A stretch of DNA of 43,036 nucleotides. Source: Petrachloros mirabilis ULC683 (GTDB lineage Bacteria > Cyanobacteriota > Cyanobacteriia > Thermosynechococcales > Thermosynechococcaceae). Made by a program: the position numbers and the translations under genes. Position 1 is the stretch's first letter, and each line of letters begins with the position of its first letter. The stretch covers positions 1-43,036 of the forward strand of contig NZ_WVIC01000036.1 of NCBI RefSeq assembly GCF_009939295.1, read 5' to 3'. The notes under the pieces were generated by a model that saw only the letters and a program-made list of their open reading frames with translations, did no database searches and was not told the DNA's origin. This document shows, one piece after another, positions 28,180 through 35,278 of this stretch.

Positions 28180-28620
28180 ATGCAAGCGCAACCTGAACCC
28201 CTCGCTTTGGAAGTGGCAATTGCCATTCTTCACCAGGATGATTGCTTTCTCATGCAGCTTCGAGACAATATTCCCACCATTATTCATCCTGGGGTTTGGG
28301 GGTTGTTTGGCGGTCATCTGGAACCGGGAGAGACTCCGGAAAATGCCCTGCGCCGTGAGCTAGGAGAGGAGATTAGTTATAGAGCCACGACCCTGGTTGC
28401 CTTTGGTCAGTATTCTGAACCTAGGGTGACGCGCCATGTCTTTGTGGGGGCACTGGATATTGAGTTGAAATATTTAAGACTCAAAGAAGGCTGGGACTTT
28501 GCCTTGTTGCCACCTGAGGCGATCCGCCAAGGTTACTACTACTCAGCTAAAGCAAAACAGAGTCGCCCCCTGGGTCGGCCTCACCAACAAATTTTAATGG
28601 ACTTCCTGTGCCAGCATTGA
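28180..28620 (+). CDS. NUDIX hydrolase
   Basis: A 146-aa NUDIX hydrolase that should cleave a nucleoside diphosphate linked to another group. The NUDIX box starts GHLEPGE and continues through RRELGEEIS, keeping the catalytic Glu residues; the usual Gly after EE-x is Ser here. The preceding GVWGLFGG is typical of the family. Substrate cannot be assigned. It follows UPF0182 by 41 bp and converges on the next gene with only 10 bp between stops. Confidence 0.9.
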   Translation: MQAQPEPLALEVAIAILHQDDCFLMQLRDNIPTIIHPGVWGLFGGHLEPGETPENALRRELGEEISYRATTLVAFGQYSEPRVTRHVFVGALDIELKYLRLKEGWDFALLPPEAIRQGYYYSAKAKQSRPLGRPHQQILMDFLCQH

Positions 28621-28630
28621 AGGTTGTTCT

Positions 28631-29050
28631 TCAGCCAATCCAAGAAATGGATTCGTCTTCTGCCGTGGGGGTGGGTTCCTGGGCAAAAGACTGGATGTGC
28701 CCCAGATTTGAGGAATCCTTTAGCCGCGTAGCCCCATGCCTTGATACCGGGAGTTCTGTGACATTTTGGGGCTGAGAAACTGGAATGGATTGGGGATGGC
28801 CAAGGTCTGATTCAGGGGCAAGGACAGAGGTTCTGCGCTCAGGTAGCACCACTTTATCCATGAGATATTCAATTGTTTCTTGCTTGAGCCAGCCTCGGGT
28901 GGCCACAATTTCCCCGAAGGGCAGTGAAATAACCCCTTGATCGGCTAGAATCACGCCAACCTGAGCCTCGCTCAGAAGCCCTGCCTCAACGAGGTAGGTT
29001 CCCAGTGGCTTATAGGATTTTTGGGTATGCTGTAGAAAATTCTTGTTCAC
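28631..29050 (-). CDS. Protein with GspE-N/MshEN-like N-terminal domain
   Basis: A 139-aa protein. Residues 14-70 (KPLGTYLVEAGLLSEAQVGVIL, then FGEIVATRGWLKQETIEYLMD) resemble the paired-helix N-terminal domain of type II secretion/pilus ATPases, some of which bind c-di-GMP. The rest is low-complexity, Ser/Pro/Glu-rich and probably disordered, ending ESISWIG. No ATPase domain is attached. The start is a GTG at 29050 with a G-rich ribosome site just upstream; no ATG is available. Function unknown; a regulatory adaptor is one guess. Confidence 0.75.
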   Translation of the reverse strand: MNKNFLQHTQKSYKPLGTYLVEAGLLSEAQVGVILADQGVISLPFGEIVATRGWLKQETIEYLMDKVVLPERRTSVLAPESDLGHPQSIPVSQPQNVTELPVSRHGATRLKDSSNLGHIQSFAQEPTPTAEDESISWIG

Positions 29051-29127
29051 CTCACCCCCCTTGACCTAAATCTCTTGGATTAAGTCTTGTGTATTGAAAT
29101 GACCCTCGATAGGATTGAGTTGTCTTA

Positions 29128-29231
29128 TAGCGGTTTACAGATCAATGGAGTACATGGGGTGCAGGGGGCAGTGCCCCCTGCGTGGGGGTTCCACCCCCAC
29201 ACCCCGTATCTCACTCAGGTGAGAACCGCTA
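29128..29231. mobile_element. MITE with TA target duplication and cruciform core
   Basis: A 104-bp element with ends TAGCGGTTT and AACCGCTA, flanked by TA on both sides (29126-29127, 29232-29233), as expected of IS630/Tc1-mariner-type insertion. Inside are two perfect hairpins, CAGGGGGC-AGT-GCCCCCTG (29162-29180) and GTGGGGGT-TCC-ACCCCCAC (29182-29200). It codes for nothing. Confidence 0.8.
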
Positions 29232-29347
29232 TAGGTTAAGACATGATCGCGGATATGGTCATTAAATATTACAGACTAACCCTTGAAATCGCAACGTCTA
29301 ACGGTTAGAGCTTAGGGCTGGTTACATCAAGAATTAATAAGCTGCAC

Positions 29348-29563
29348 CTAGGGCTTGGGTTTTAGAAAAACAATAGACTGCTTCCAAATGATGGTGGGTT
29401 GATCGTAGTGGTCGATCAGACAGAGGCATTGTTGATCTTGCCAATGGAGTTTTCCTACGAGGAGATCGTTAGTGGTGACTTTGATTTCAACTTCGGTGTC
29501 ATCTTGGATGAGTCCTTGGACTTGCCGAAAGCTAGGAAGTCCAGATTCAGTGTCGGTAGCCAT
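29348..29563 (-). CDS. hfq: Cyanobacterial Hfq-like RNA-binding protein
   Basis: A 71-aa Sm-fold protein of the cyanobacterial Hfq type, starting MATDTESGLPSFRQVQGLI. The Sm1 part (VEIKVTTNDLLVGKLHWQD) and the short Sm2 part (PTIIWKQSIVFLKP) are present, while the RNA-binding residues of enterobacterial Hfq are poorly kept, as usual in cyanobacteria. In Synechocystis this protein is linked to type IV pili and motility. The ATG at 29563 gives the family length; a TTG at 29590 would add nine residues. It is divergent from dapF, a neighbour pairing I recall from other cyanobacteria. Confidence 0.93.
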   Translation of the reverse strand: MATDTESGLPSFRQVQGLIQDDTEVEIKVTTNDLLVGKLHWQDQQCLCLIDHYDQPTIIWKQSIVFLKPKP

Positions 29564-29734
29564 AGTTGGGGTCAAACCATCCAGAGGCAAGTACGTTTAC
29601 AATAAGACCAACTTAGCGCATTGCTTGCTCTGCGCATACCCAAGGGCGTGTGCATGGCCTACAGCAAGGGCTGGTCTCGGTTATGGAGGTCTAGTTCTAT
29701 ATCAAGATCAACATCAAGATCAAAGGAATTAATA

Positions 29735-30583
29735 TTGTCTGGGATTGAATTTGCCAAGTATGAGGGGCTAGGAAACGATTTTGTTCTGATTGACAATCGC
29801 CTCGATAGGACTCCGTTGTTGACGCCAAAGCAAGCGATCCGGGTGTGCGATCGCAACTTCGGTGTCGGGGCTGATGGGGTGATCTTTGTGTTGCCCGGTC
29901 AAGGAGATACTGACTATACCCTGCGAATTTATAACTCCGATGGTTCCGAGCCAGAAATGTGTGGCAATGGCATCCGCTGTCTGGCGCGCTTTATTGCTGA
30001 ATTGGAAGGCGCAAAAGCGCTGCGCCAGTACCGCATCCACACCCTGGCTGGCGTGATTAGCCCAGAACTACTCCCAGACGGACAGGTGAAAGTGAATATG
30101 GGGCCACCATTTTTAGAAGCCGCCAAGATTCCGACAACCTTGGCAGCTTCAGAAGATAAAGTTGTCGATCAAGCCTTAACCGTTGCCGGCCAAACCTGGC
30201 AGGTGACGGGTGTGAGCATGGGCAATCCCCATTGCATAATCTTTGTAGAAGACATTGAGGCCGTGGACTTGGCAACCCTTGGCCCTCAGTTTGAGCACCA
30301 TGATGCCTTTCCCCAGCGCACCAATACGGAATTTATTGAAGTTGTGGCTCCCAATCGCCTAAAAATGCGGGTTTGGGAGCGAGGGGCGGGAGCCACTCTA
30401 GCCTGTGGAACGGGTGCTTGTGCCGCCCTAGTCGCTGGCGTCTTAACAGGGCGATGCCAGTCTCAAGCCACCGTTGAACTGCCCGGGGGATCTTTAGACA
30501 TTGCTTGGGCTGGGGGGAATGAACCGGTGTGGATGACTGGCCCCGCTCGCCCCGTTTTTAGAGGTTGTTTACATGAGTTGTGA
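29735..30583 (+). CDS. dapF: Diaminopimelate epimerase
   Basis: Interconverts LL- and meso-diaminopimelate for lysine and peptidoglycan. Both catalytic cysteines are seen, in PEMCGNGIRC and in ACGTGACAAL, with KYEGLGNDFVLIDNR at the N terminus. The family sequence begins right after a TTG at 29735 preceded by AAAGGA with 7-nt spacing, giving 282 aa. An ATG at 29654 would add a 27-residue Ser/Arg-rich stretch encoded by short direct repeats and is unlikely. A 21-nt gap links it to the amidohydrolase downstream. Confidence 0.93.
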   Translation: MSGIEFAKYEGLGNDFVLIDNRLDRTPLLTPKQAIRVCDRNFGVGADGVIFVLPGQGDTDYTLRIYNSDGSEPEMCGNGIRCLARFIAELEGAKALRQYRIHTLAGVISPELLPDGQVKVNMGPPFLEAAKIPTTLAASEDKVVDQALTVAGQTWQVTGVSMGNPHCIIFVEDIEAVDLATLGPQFEHHDAFPQRTNTEFIEVVAPNRLKMRVWERGAGATLACGTGACAALVAGVLTGRCQSQATVELPGGSLDIAWAGGNEPVWMTGPARPVFRGCLHEL

Positions 30584-30604
30584 GGCTGACGCTTGGGTGA
30601 TGTC

Positions 30605-31828
30605 ATGACTATGTTGACCACTTTTGCTGATTCTCATCCAGAGGTTCAAGGGCGAGTGCGGCCCGATATTAAGGGGCTCCAGCTTGATTTGGTGAGTTGG
30701 CGGCGATCTTTGCACCAGCATCCTGAACTGGGGTTTCGGGAGCATCAAACCGCTGAGTTGGTTCATGCCTGCCTGGAATCTTGGGGCATCAACCACCAAA
30801 CCCATATCGCTCAGACGGGTATTGTGGCCACAATCGCTGGAGCTCGCCCTGGTCCTGTCTTGGCTATCCGTGCCGATATGGATGCCCTCCCTATCCAGGA
30901 AGAGAATCAAGTGCCCTATCGGTCGCAACATGATGGTGTCATGCATGCCTGTGGTCATGATGGTCACACGGCTATCGCTTTGGGGACAGCGCTGTATTTG
31001 CACCAACACTGTCACGAGTTTGCGGGGACAGTCAAAATCATTTTTCAACCTGCGGAAGAAGGGCCGGGGGGAGCCGCCCCGATGATTGCAGCCGGAGTTC
31101 TCAAAAAACCTGACGTAGATGCCCTGATTGGCCTCCACTTGTGGAACAACTTGCCCTTGGGAACGGTGGGCGTGCGCAGTGGACCACTGATGGCAGCCGT
31201 GGAGTTATTTGAATGCATTATTCAAGGTAAGGGAGGACATGGAGCCATTCCTCAGCAAACCATTGATTCCGTTGTGGTCAGTGCTCAGGTCGTCAATGCG
31301 TTGCAAACGATTGTGGCTCGGAACCTGAATCCTCTCGAAGCAGTAGTGGTAACGGTTGGACAGTTACAGGCGGGCACGGCCATGAATGTGATTGCGGATA
31401 CCGCTTACCTGGGGGGTACGGTGCGCTACTTTAATCCAGATTTGGCGGCGGTGATCCCGGAGCGGATGGAGCAAATTATTGCTGGGGTCTGCCAAAGTCA
31501 TGGCGCTTCTTACGATTTGGATTACTGGTCGCTGTATCCGCCGGTGGTCAATGATGCTGCGATCGCAGATCTCGTCCGCTCTGTTGCTGAGTCCGTGGTC
31601 GAAACCCCAGCCCGGGTTGTGCCTGAGTGTCGGGCTATGGCTGGCGAAGACATCTCTTTCTTTTTACAAGAAGTCCCTGGTTGCTACTTTTTCTTAGGGT
31701 CTGCCAACCCCGACCTAAATCTGGACTATCCCCATCATCATCCCCGCTTTGACTTTGATGAAACAGCTCTGGGCTTAGGTGTTGAACTATTTGTCCGTTG
31801 CGTAGAAAAATTCTGTGCTTTGGAATAA
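30605..31828 (+). CDS. M20D-type amidohydrolase (IAA-amino acid hydrolase family)
   Basis: A 407-aa zinc/manganese amidohydrolase of the M20 peptidase superfamily, cytoplasmic. The metal-site motifs are HACGHDGHT, then EEGPGGAAPM, GLHLWN, and a late histidine in YPHHHPRFDF. Members cleave N-acyl amino acids, and some act on N-acetyl-diaminopimelate; being 21 nt downstream of dapF makes a link to amino-acid or cell-wall metabolism possible but unproven. ATG 30605 is preferred over TTG 30593; ATG 30611 is close by. Confidence 0.92.
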   Translation: MTMLTTFADSHPEVQGRVRPDIKGLQLDLVSWRRSLHQHPELGFREHQTAELVHACLESWGINHQTHIAQTGIVATIAGARPGPVLAIRADMDALPIQEENQVPYRSQHDGVMHACGHDGHTAIALGTALYLHQHCHEFAGTVKIIFQPAEEGPGGAAPMIAAGVLKKPDVDALIGLHLWNNLPLGTVGVRSGPLMAAVELFECIIQGKGGHGAIPQQTIDSVVVSAQVVNALQTIVARNLNPLEAVVVTVGQLQAGTAMNVIADTAYLGGTVRYFNPDLAAVIPERMEQIIAGVCQSHGASYDLDYWSLYPPVVNDAAIADLVRSVAESVVETPARVVPECRAMAGEDISFFLQEVPGCYFFLGSANPDLNLDYPHHHPRFDFDETALGLGVELFVRCVEKFCALE

Positions 31829-31899
31829 CACCTTGAAGCTGAACACCTTTAGCTCAAGATTGCTACCCCGACTTGGCTGTTATCTTCAGGCACTAGAAA

Positions 31900-31943
31900 T
31901 GGCTCAGGCAGGATTTGAACCGGCGATCTTAGCTTATGAGTCC
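31900..31943 (-). pseudogene. Truncated tRNA(CAU) copy, 3' part only
   Basis: On the minus strand this reads GGACTCATAAGC, then a T-arm (GGTTCAAATCC) and GCCTGAGCCA, closely matching the 3' portion of the tRNA at 32443-32515, in the same orientation. The D-arm and 5' acceptor half are absent; no GGCTCAG lies where it would be needed. It could be a duplicated attachment site or a decayed tRNA. Confidence 0.7.
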
Positions 31944-32079
31944 AAGCCTCACACTATATGGGAAAAGGCTTTTATCGACTCTCCAAAAAGCTTGCAACCA
32001 ATTTACAACCAAATAGCTTAAGGATGAGCTATCCCACAACATCCTATGCCATCCTGAATCGTCCCAGTCAAGTCGTGAG

Positions 32080-32376
32080 TCAATGGTCAATGCGTCCTGG
32101 GTTGTGTTGGCGATCGCGAATGAGCGCATCAACGAGTTCAGCCTGACGCGCCACTGTGTCAGCTTGGCGTCCAACTGTATCCACTAGACGAGAGATATGC
32201 TGCTCCTGGCGCTTACTGATTTCTGATTGCTCTCGCACCAGCTCCTTGAGTTCACTCATGCCGTCTTTAAGTTCGCCAAACCCAACCGTCACAACTTCCG
32301 TTAGCCTGCCGATTTGTTCAGTCAGAATATTCAAGTTCCCAGCCCAAGTAGCATTTGTTCCATTGCTATCGGTCAT
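32080..32376 (-). CDS. Small coiled-coil protein, unknown function
   Basis: A 98-aa acidic helical protein starting MTDSNGTNATWAGN. From residue 17 on it is one long heptad-like coiled coil (LTEQIGRLTEVVTVGFGELKD, then repeated DTVxRQAD/E units near the end). No catalytic motif. It is the only gene between the tRNA and the truncated tRNA copy. I recall similar small proteins in cyanobacteria but no function. Confidence 0.7.
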   Translation of the reverse strand: MTDSNGTNATWAGNLNILTEQIGRLTEVVTVGFGELKDGMSELKELVREQSEISKRQEQHISRLVDTVGRQADTVARQAELVDALIRDRQHNPGRIDH

Positions 32377-32442
32377 GATGCTTAAGCCTCTTCATTCAGA
32401 AAATATTCCATTCAAGGAAGCTTGAACAGGCTTGAATTAGAA

Positions 32443-32515
32443 TGGCTCAGGCGGGATTTGAACCTGCGACCTTGGGCTTATGAGTCCCCTGCTCTAACCA
32501 CTGAGCTACTGAGCC
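32443..32515 (-). tRNA. tRNA with CAU anticodon (Ile2 or Met type)
   Basis: A full 73-nt cloverleaf: acceptor GGCTCAG/CTGAGCC with discriminator A, D-arm GCTC/GAGC, anticodon loop CTCATAA with CAU at 32480-32482, and T-loop TTCAAAT. CCA is not encoded. The D-loop and variable region resemble bacterial tRNA-Ile2 (lysidine-modified CAU) more than elongator Met, but this is not certain. Stems carry mismatches: G27-A43 and A31-G39 in the anticodon stem and A51-C63 in the T-stem, so the copy may be decaying. Confidence 0.85.
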
Positions 32516-32637
32516 TGACACAGTTGTGTAGCATATCACACTGAGGGTAACAATTGCGACCTGCAAAGGCCATGCCTAAGCCTCCCAAAATTGTGTCAAC
32601 TTTCAAGTTTGAACCTGAGTGTTTCCAGTGTTTACTG

Positions 32638-33420
32638 CTAGCGTCCTCGTCGAATCCGCACCCCACGGGTCAAACCTTCCCCAGTGCCACCGTCGCTGGG
32701 ATCTAAGAAAGGACGAAGACTAAGTGCTCGACTACGGGAACGAGGCGTCATGCTTGGGGCACTGGCACGTTGACCTCCGACAATTGACATGCCAATGTTG
32801 ACCAATTCCTCAGCCAGTGAACCGCTGCGAATCGATGAGGATTGCCCCACAAAGGTGTTGACGCCTTGGGTCATGGTGCCGCCATCAGCCAGGGTGATGT
32901 TCTCAAATACTAAGTCCCGAGTCAGTAAGGGATCTTGCCCAGGGGGGACTGTAAAGACGATGCGGCAGCTTCCATGACCTTGGGTGGTGGCACAAACAAT
33001 GTTGTAGCCATTTTCTGTTGAATTTTGCAGCTCTAGGAGACCGTCAGGTCGGTATTCTTCGAGGCGGCGGCTAATTTCCACGCAGCGGCGCTCGGCATCC
33101 CAGCCACCCCCTAAGTTCTGGGGAACTGCCCAAGGAAAGGCTTCCTCTGGCCGACTCTGAGGTTGGTACATGACGGTATACTGCCCTTGAGAATACTGGC
33201 AGCTAAAGCGGGTGTCTCCATCCAGGGTGATCGGAGACACCTCGGAAGGGGTTGAGGGCTCTGAGCGCGATACATTGGGATCTAAGTCAGGCAAGTTCGA
33301 CTGAGCATTGACCAGAGAGGCTGAGCTGCTAAGGGCCATCGTGGCCATCAGCGCCCCAGAAAAAATGCCTCTTAGCGGTACTAAGGGTTGGTGTAGTTGG
33401 TGCACCCTCGAAATTGCCAT
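32638..33420 (-). CDS. COP23 domain-containing secreted protein
   Basis: A 260-aa protein of the COP23 (circadian oscillating protein) family found in cyanobacteria. The first 40 residues contain a signal peptide (FSGALMATMALSSSASLVNAQ). The COP23 domain covers about 66-195: TRFSCQYSQGQYTVMYQP, the WDAERRCVEISRRLEEYRPDG block and GYNIVCATTQG, with four conserved cysteines. The C terminus is Ser/Arg-rich. Function of the family is unknown beyond membrane association and rhythmic abundance in the founding case. It is divergent from crtR. Confidence 0.9.
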   Translation of the reverse strand: MAISRVHQLHQPLVPLRGIFSGALMATMALSSSASLVNAQSNLPDLDPNVSRSEPSTPSEVSPITLDGDTRFSCQYSQGQYTVMYQPQSRPEEAFPWAVPQNLGGGWDAERRCVEISRRLEEYRPDGLLELQNSTENGYNIVCATTQGHGSCRIVFTVPPGQDPLLTRDLVFENITLADGGTMTQGVNTFVGQSSSIRSGSLAEELVNIGMSIVGGQRASAPSMTPRSRSRALSLRPFLDPSDGGTGEGLTRGVRIRRGR

Positions 33421-33557
33421 GGATTTACCTGCCTGACGAGACTCGTTAAATTTTTCAAAATTCTCAATTGAATGCTAGGACGTTCTTTCACTGCCTGAAG
33501 TTCCGCTAAAATCAACTTCACATGTCATAAAACTTTAATTTATGGGGCTGAGTGTCG

Positions 33558-33563
33558 TATACT
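33558..33563 (+). promoter_or_regulatory. Possible -10 element for crtR
   Basis: TATACT lies 41 nt upstream of the crtR ATG. The -35 region, 17 nt earlier, reads TTAATT and is weak, so this is tentative. Confidence 0.35.
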
Positions 33564-33603
33564 GCATGAGGACAAATGCTTATGGAGTAAGGATTACCGA
33601 TAG

Positions 33604-34569
33604 ATGTCAGCGGAAGTCATGCCCCGTACTGTCCCCCATCATTTTCTGGGTCCTCCCGGTGACTTCAATCCCACCCTTCTGATGTTTGTGGCTGCTATTG
33701 GCTTGGTAGTCTTATCACTCCTAGGGCATTTTCGCTGGGATTGGCCGGGTTGGACTTCCTTTATCCTCAATGTTCTGGCTCTACATTTGGCTGGAACGGT
33801 GATTCATGATGCTTCTCATAACGTGGCCCATCGCGATCGCATCCTCAATGCACTGATGGGTCACGGCAGTGCCCTCTTGCTGGGGTTTTCGTTTCCAGTC
33901 TTTACGCGGGTGCACATGCAGCACCATGCCAACGTCAACGACCCCAAAAACGATCCAGATCACTTTGTGTCCACGGGTGGCCCGCTGTGGCTAATCGCCG
34001 CTCGGTTCTTTTATCACGAAATTTACTTTTTTCAACGCCGCCTGTGGCGCAAGTATGAACTACTAGAGTGGGTACTGGGTCGTCTGGCAGTGGTGAGCTT
34101 GGTGTGGTTTGCCATCCAACATGACGCCCTCGGCTTTGTCATGAACTATTGGTTTTCTCCAGCTCTAGTTGTGGGTTTAGCCCTTGGGCTGTTCTTCGAC
34201 TACTTGCCCCACCGCCCCTTCAAAGAGCGCGATCGCTGGAAAAATGCCCGCGTCTATCCTAGCCCCATTCTCAACATTCTCATTTTGGGGCAAAACTATC
34301 ATCTGATTCATCATCTGTGGCCCTCGATTCCCTGGTATAAAGTTGAGCCAGCCTACCACAGTGTCAAACCACTGCTAGATGCAAAGGGCTGTCACCAAAC
34401 CCTAGGGTTGTTTGAACGCAGAGGGTTTTGGGGATTTGTCTATGACCTATTTTTAGGCATTCGCCTCCATCCCAAAGAAAATGCTTCGGCTCTAGCAGAG
34501 CCCCTGGCCACCCAAGACAGCGCTAAGTTAGCCGTTGCTAGTGTAGCCACAGCAAAGACTCAAGAATAA
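33604..34569 (+). CDS. crtR: Beta-carotene hydroxylase (CrtR type)
   Basis: Hydroxylates beta-carotene (and related ketocarotenoids) toward zeaxanthin. The 321-aa membrane protein belongs to the fatty-acid desaturase-like di-iron family. Three histidine boxes are visible: HDASH at 68-72, HMQHH at 104-108 and HLIHH at 233-237, plus His203 in DYLPHRPF. Membrane helices flank the boxes. It starts with ATG 33604. A short Ala/Thr-rich tail ends the protein. Zeaxanthin and derived myxoxanthophylls protect against light stress, which fits the stress-type genes that follow. Confidence 0.95.
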   Translation: MSAEVMPRTVPHHFLGPPGDFNPTLLMFVAAIGLVVLSLLGHFRWDWPGWTSFILNVLALHLAGTVIHDASHNVAHRDRILNALMGHGSALLLGFSFPVFTRVHMQHHANVNDPKNDPDHFVSTGGPLWLIAARFFYHEIYFFQRRLWRKYELLEWVLGRLAVVSLVWFAIQHDALGFVMNYWFSPALVVGLALGLFFDYLPHRPFKERDRWKNARVYPSPILNILILGQNYHLIHHLWPSIPWYKVEPAYHSVKPLLDAKGCHQTLGLFERRGFWGFVYDLFLGIRLHPKENASALAEPLATQDSAKLAVASVATAKTQE

Positions 34570-34696
34570 GATTTCCTCCCTATCTTTTGGCGGATTATTC
34601 TGACGAGGAAAGTCACGCCAACGGCAGATTCCCTCAGCCTTTGACTCCTTTACTGTGGAAACAGGTTAAACCTAAAAACATCTTAGGAGAAGCGAT

Positions 34697-34879
34697 ATGG
34701 GCTTAGAAGATCGAGCCAAAGCCATCGGCAAAAATATTGAAGGGAAAGCTCAAGAAGCTTTAGGAAACCTGACAGGCGACCCTCAGGATCAAGCTGAAGG
34801 TCAAGCCAAACAGGTCGAGGCCAAAGGTCGCCACGCGGTCGAAGACGCCAAAGATAAAGCCAAAGAAATTATTGACTAA
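34697..34879 (+). CDS. CsbD family stress-response protein
   Basis: A 60-aa hydrophilic helical protein with the CsbD pattern: GLEDRAKAIGKNIEGKAQEALG then TGDPQDQAEGQAKQVEAKGRHAVED. CsbD proteins are general-stress proteins in many bacteria; the mechanism is unknown. AGGAGA lies just upstream of the ATG. A terminator-like hairpin follows, so it is probably transcribed alone. Confidence 0.93.
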   Translation: MGLEDRAKAIGKNIEGKAQEALGNLTGDPQDQAEGQAKQVEAKGRHAVEDAKDKAKEIID

Positions 34880-34915
34880 CCTCAAGGGCTTTTCATAGCT
34901 AATTTTCCGTGTTTC

Positions 34916-34950
34916 AGGTGCCATGGTTATTTCTGACCTGGCACCTATTT
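34916..34950 (+). terminator. Terminator-like hairpin after the CsbD gene
   Basis: AGGTGCCA (34916-34923) pairs exactly with TGGCACCT (34939-34946), loop 15 nt, followed by ATTTTCT. The stem is short but the T-run and position suit a factor-independent terminator. Confidence 0.5.
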
Positions 34951-35047
34951 TCTCGACAAAATATAGCTTATTTGCACCCACCTGAGGACTTCAAACCATT
35001 CCTAATGCTGAAGCCCTGGTTTACTGATCACTATAAGGAACCATGCC

Positions 35048-35278
35048 ATGCCAAGACTAGTTGGCCAGAAATCTCACACTGGCATATATATTGTGCCCCT
35101 CGTTGCCAGCGTTCTTGTGGCTGGTGGTGCTCTTCAATATCTGGGTGTTATCGATGTACCGGGCATTATCCAGCGGGCAAGGGATCGCTTCGATCAAAAT
35201 CGCCTCACAGATAGAGTGCCCGATAGCTTTGTGATTGGTGTTTCAGGACAGGAGCGAAATGATGCGAAAGGGCAGTGA
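35048..35278 (+). CDS. Small single-pass membrane protein, unknown
   Basis: A 76-aa protein with one membrane helix (GIYIVPLVASVLVAGGALQYLGVI, residues about 12-35) and a charged C-terminal part (IQRARDRFDQNRLTDRVPDSF). AAGGAACC lies just before the ATG. Its 3' end overlaps the start of the PRC-barrel gene by about 20 nt, so the two are likely translated together and may work together. No family recognised. Confidence 0.7.
   Translation: MPRLVGQKSHTGIYIVPLVASVLVAGGALQYLGVIDVPGIIQRARDRFDQNRLTDRVPDSFVIGVSGQERNDAKGQ

Noticed and set aside
29162-29200. Two GC hairpins considered as a tandem terminator
   Set aside because: No T-run follows and they are centred inside a TA-flanked inverted-repeat element, so they belong to a MITE.
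34603-34625. GAGGAAAGTC-like string resembling part of RNase P RNA
   Set aside because: The surrounding sequence lacks the rest of the conserved RNase P core, and the match is short.
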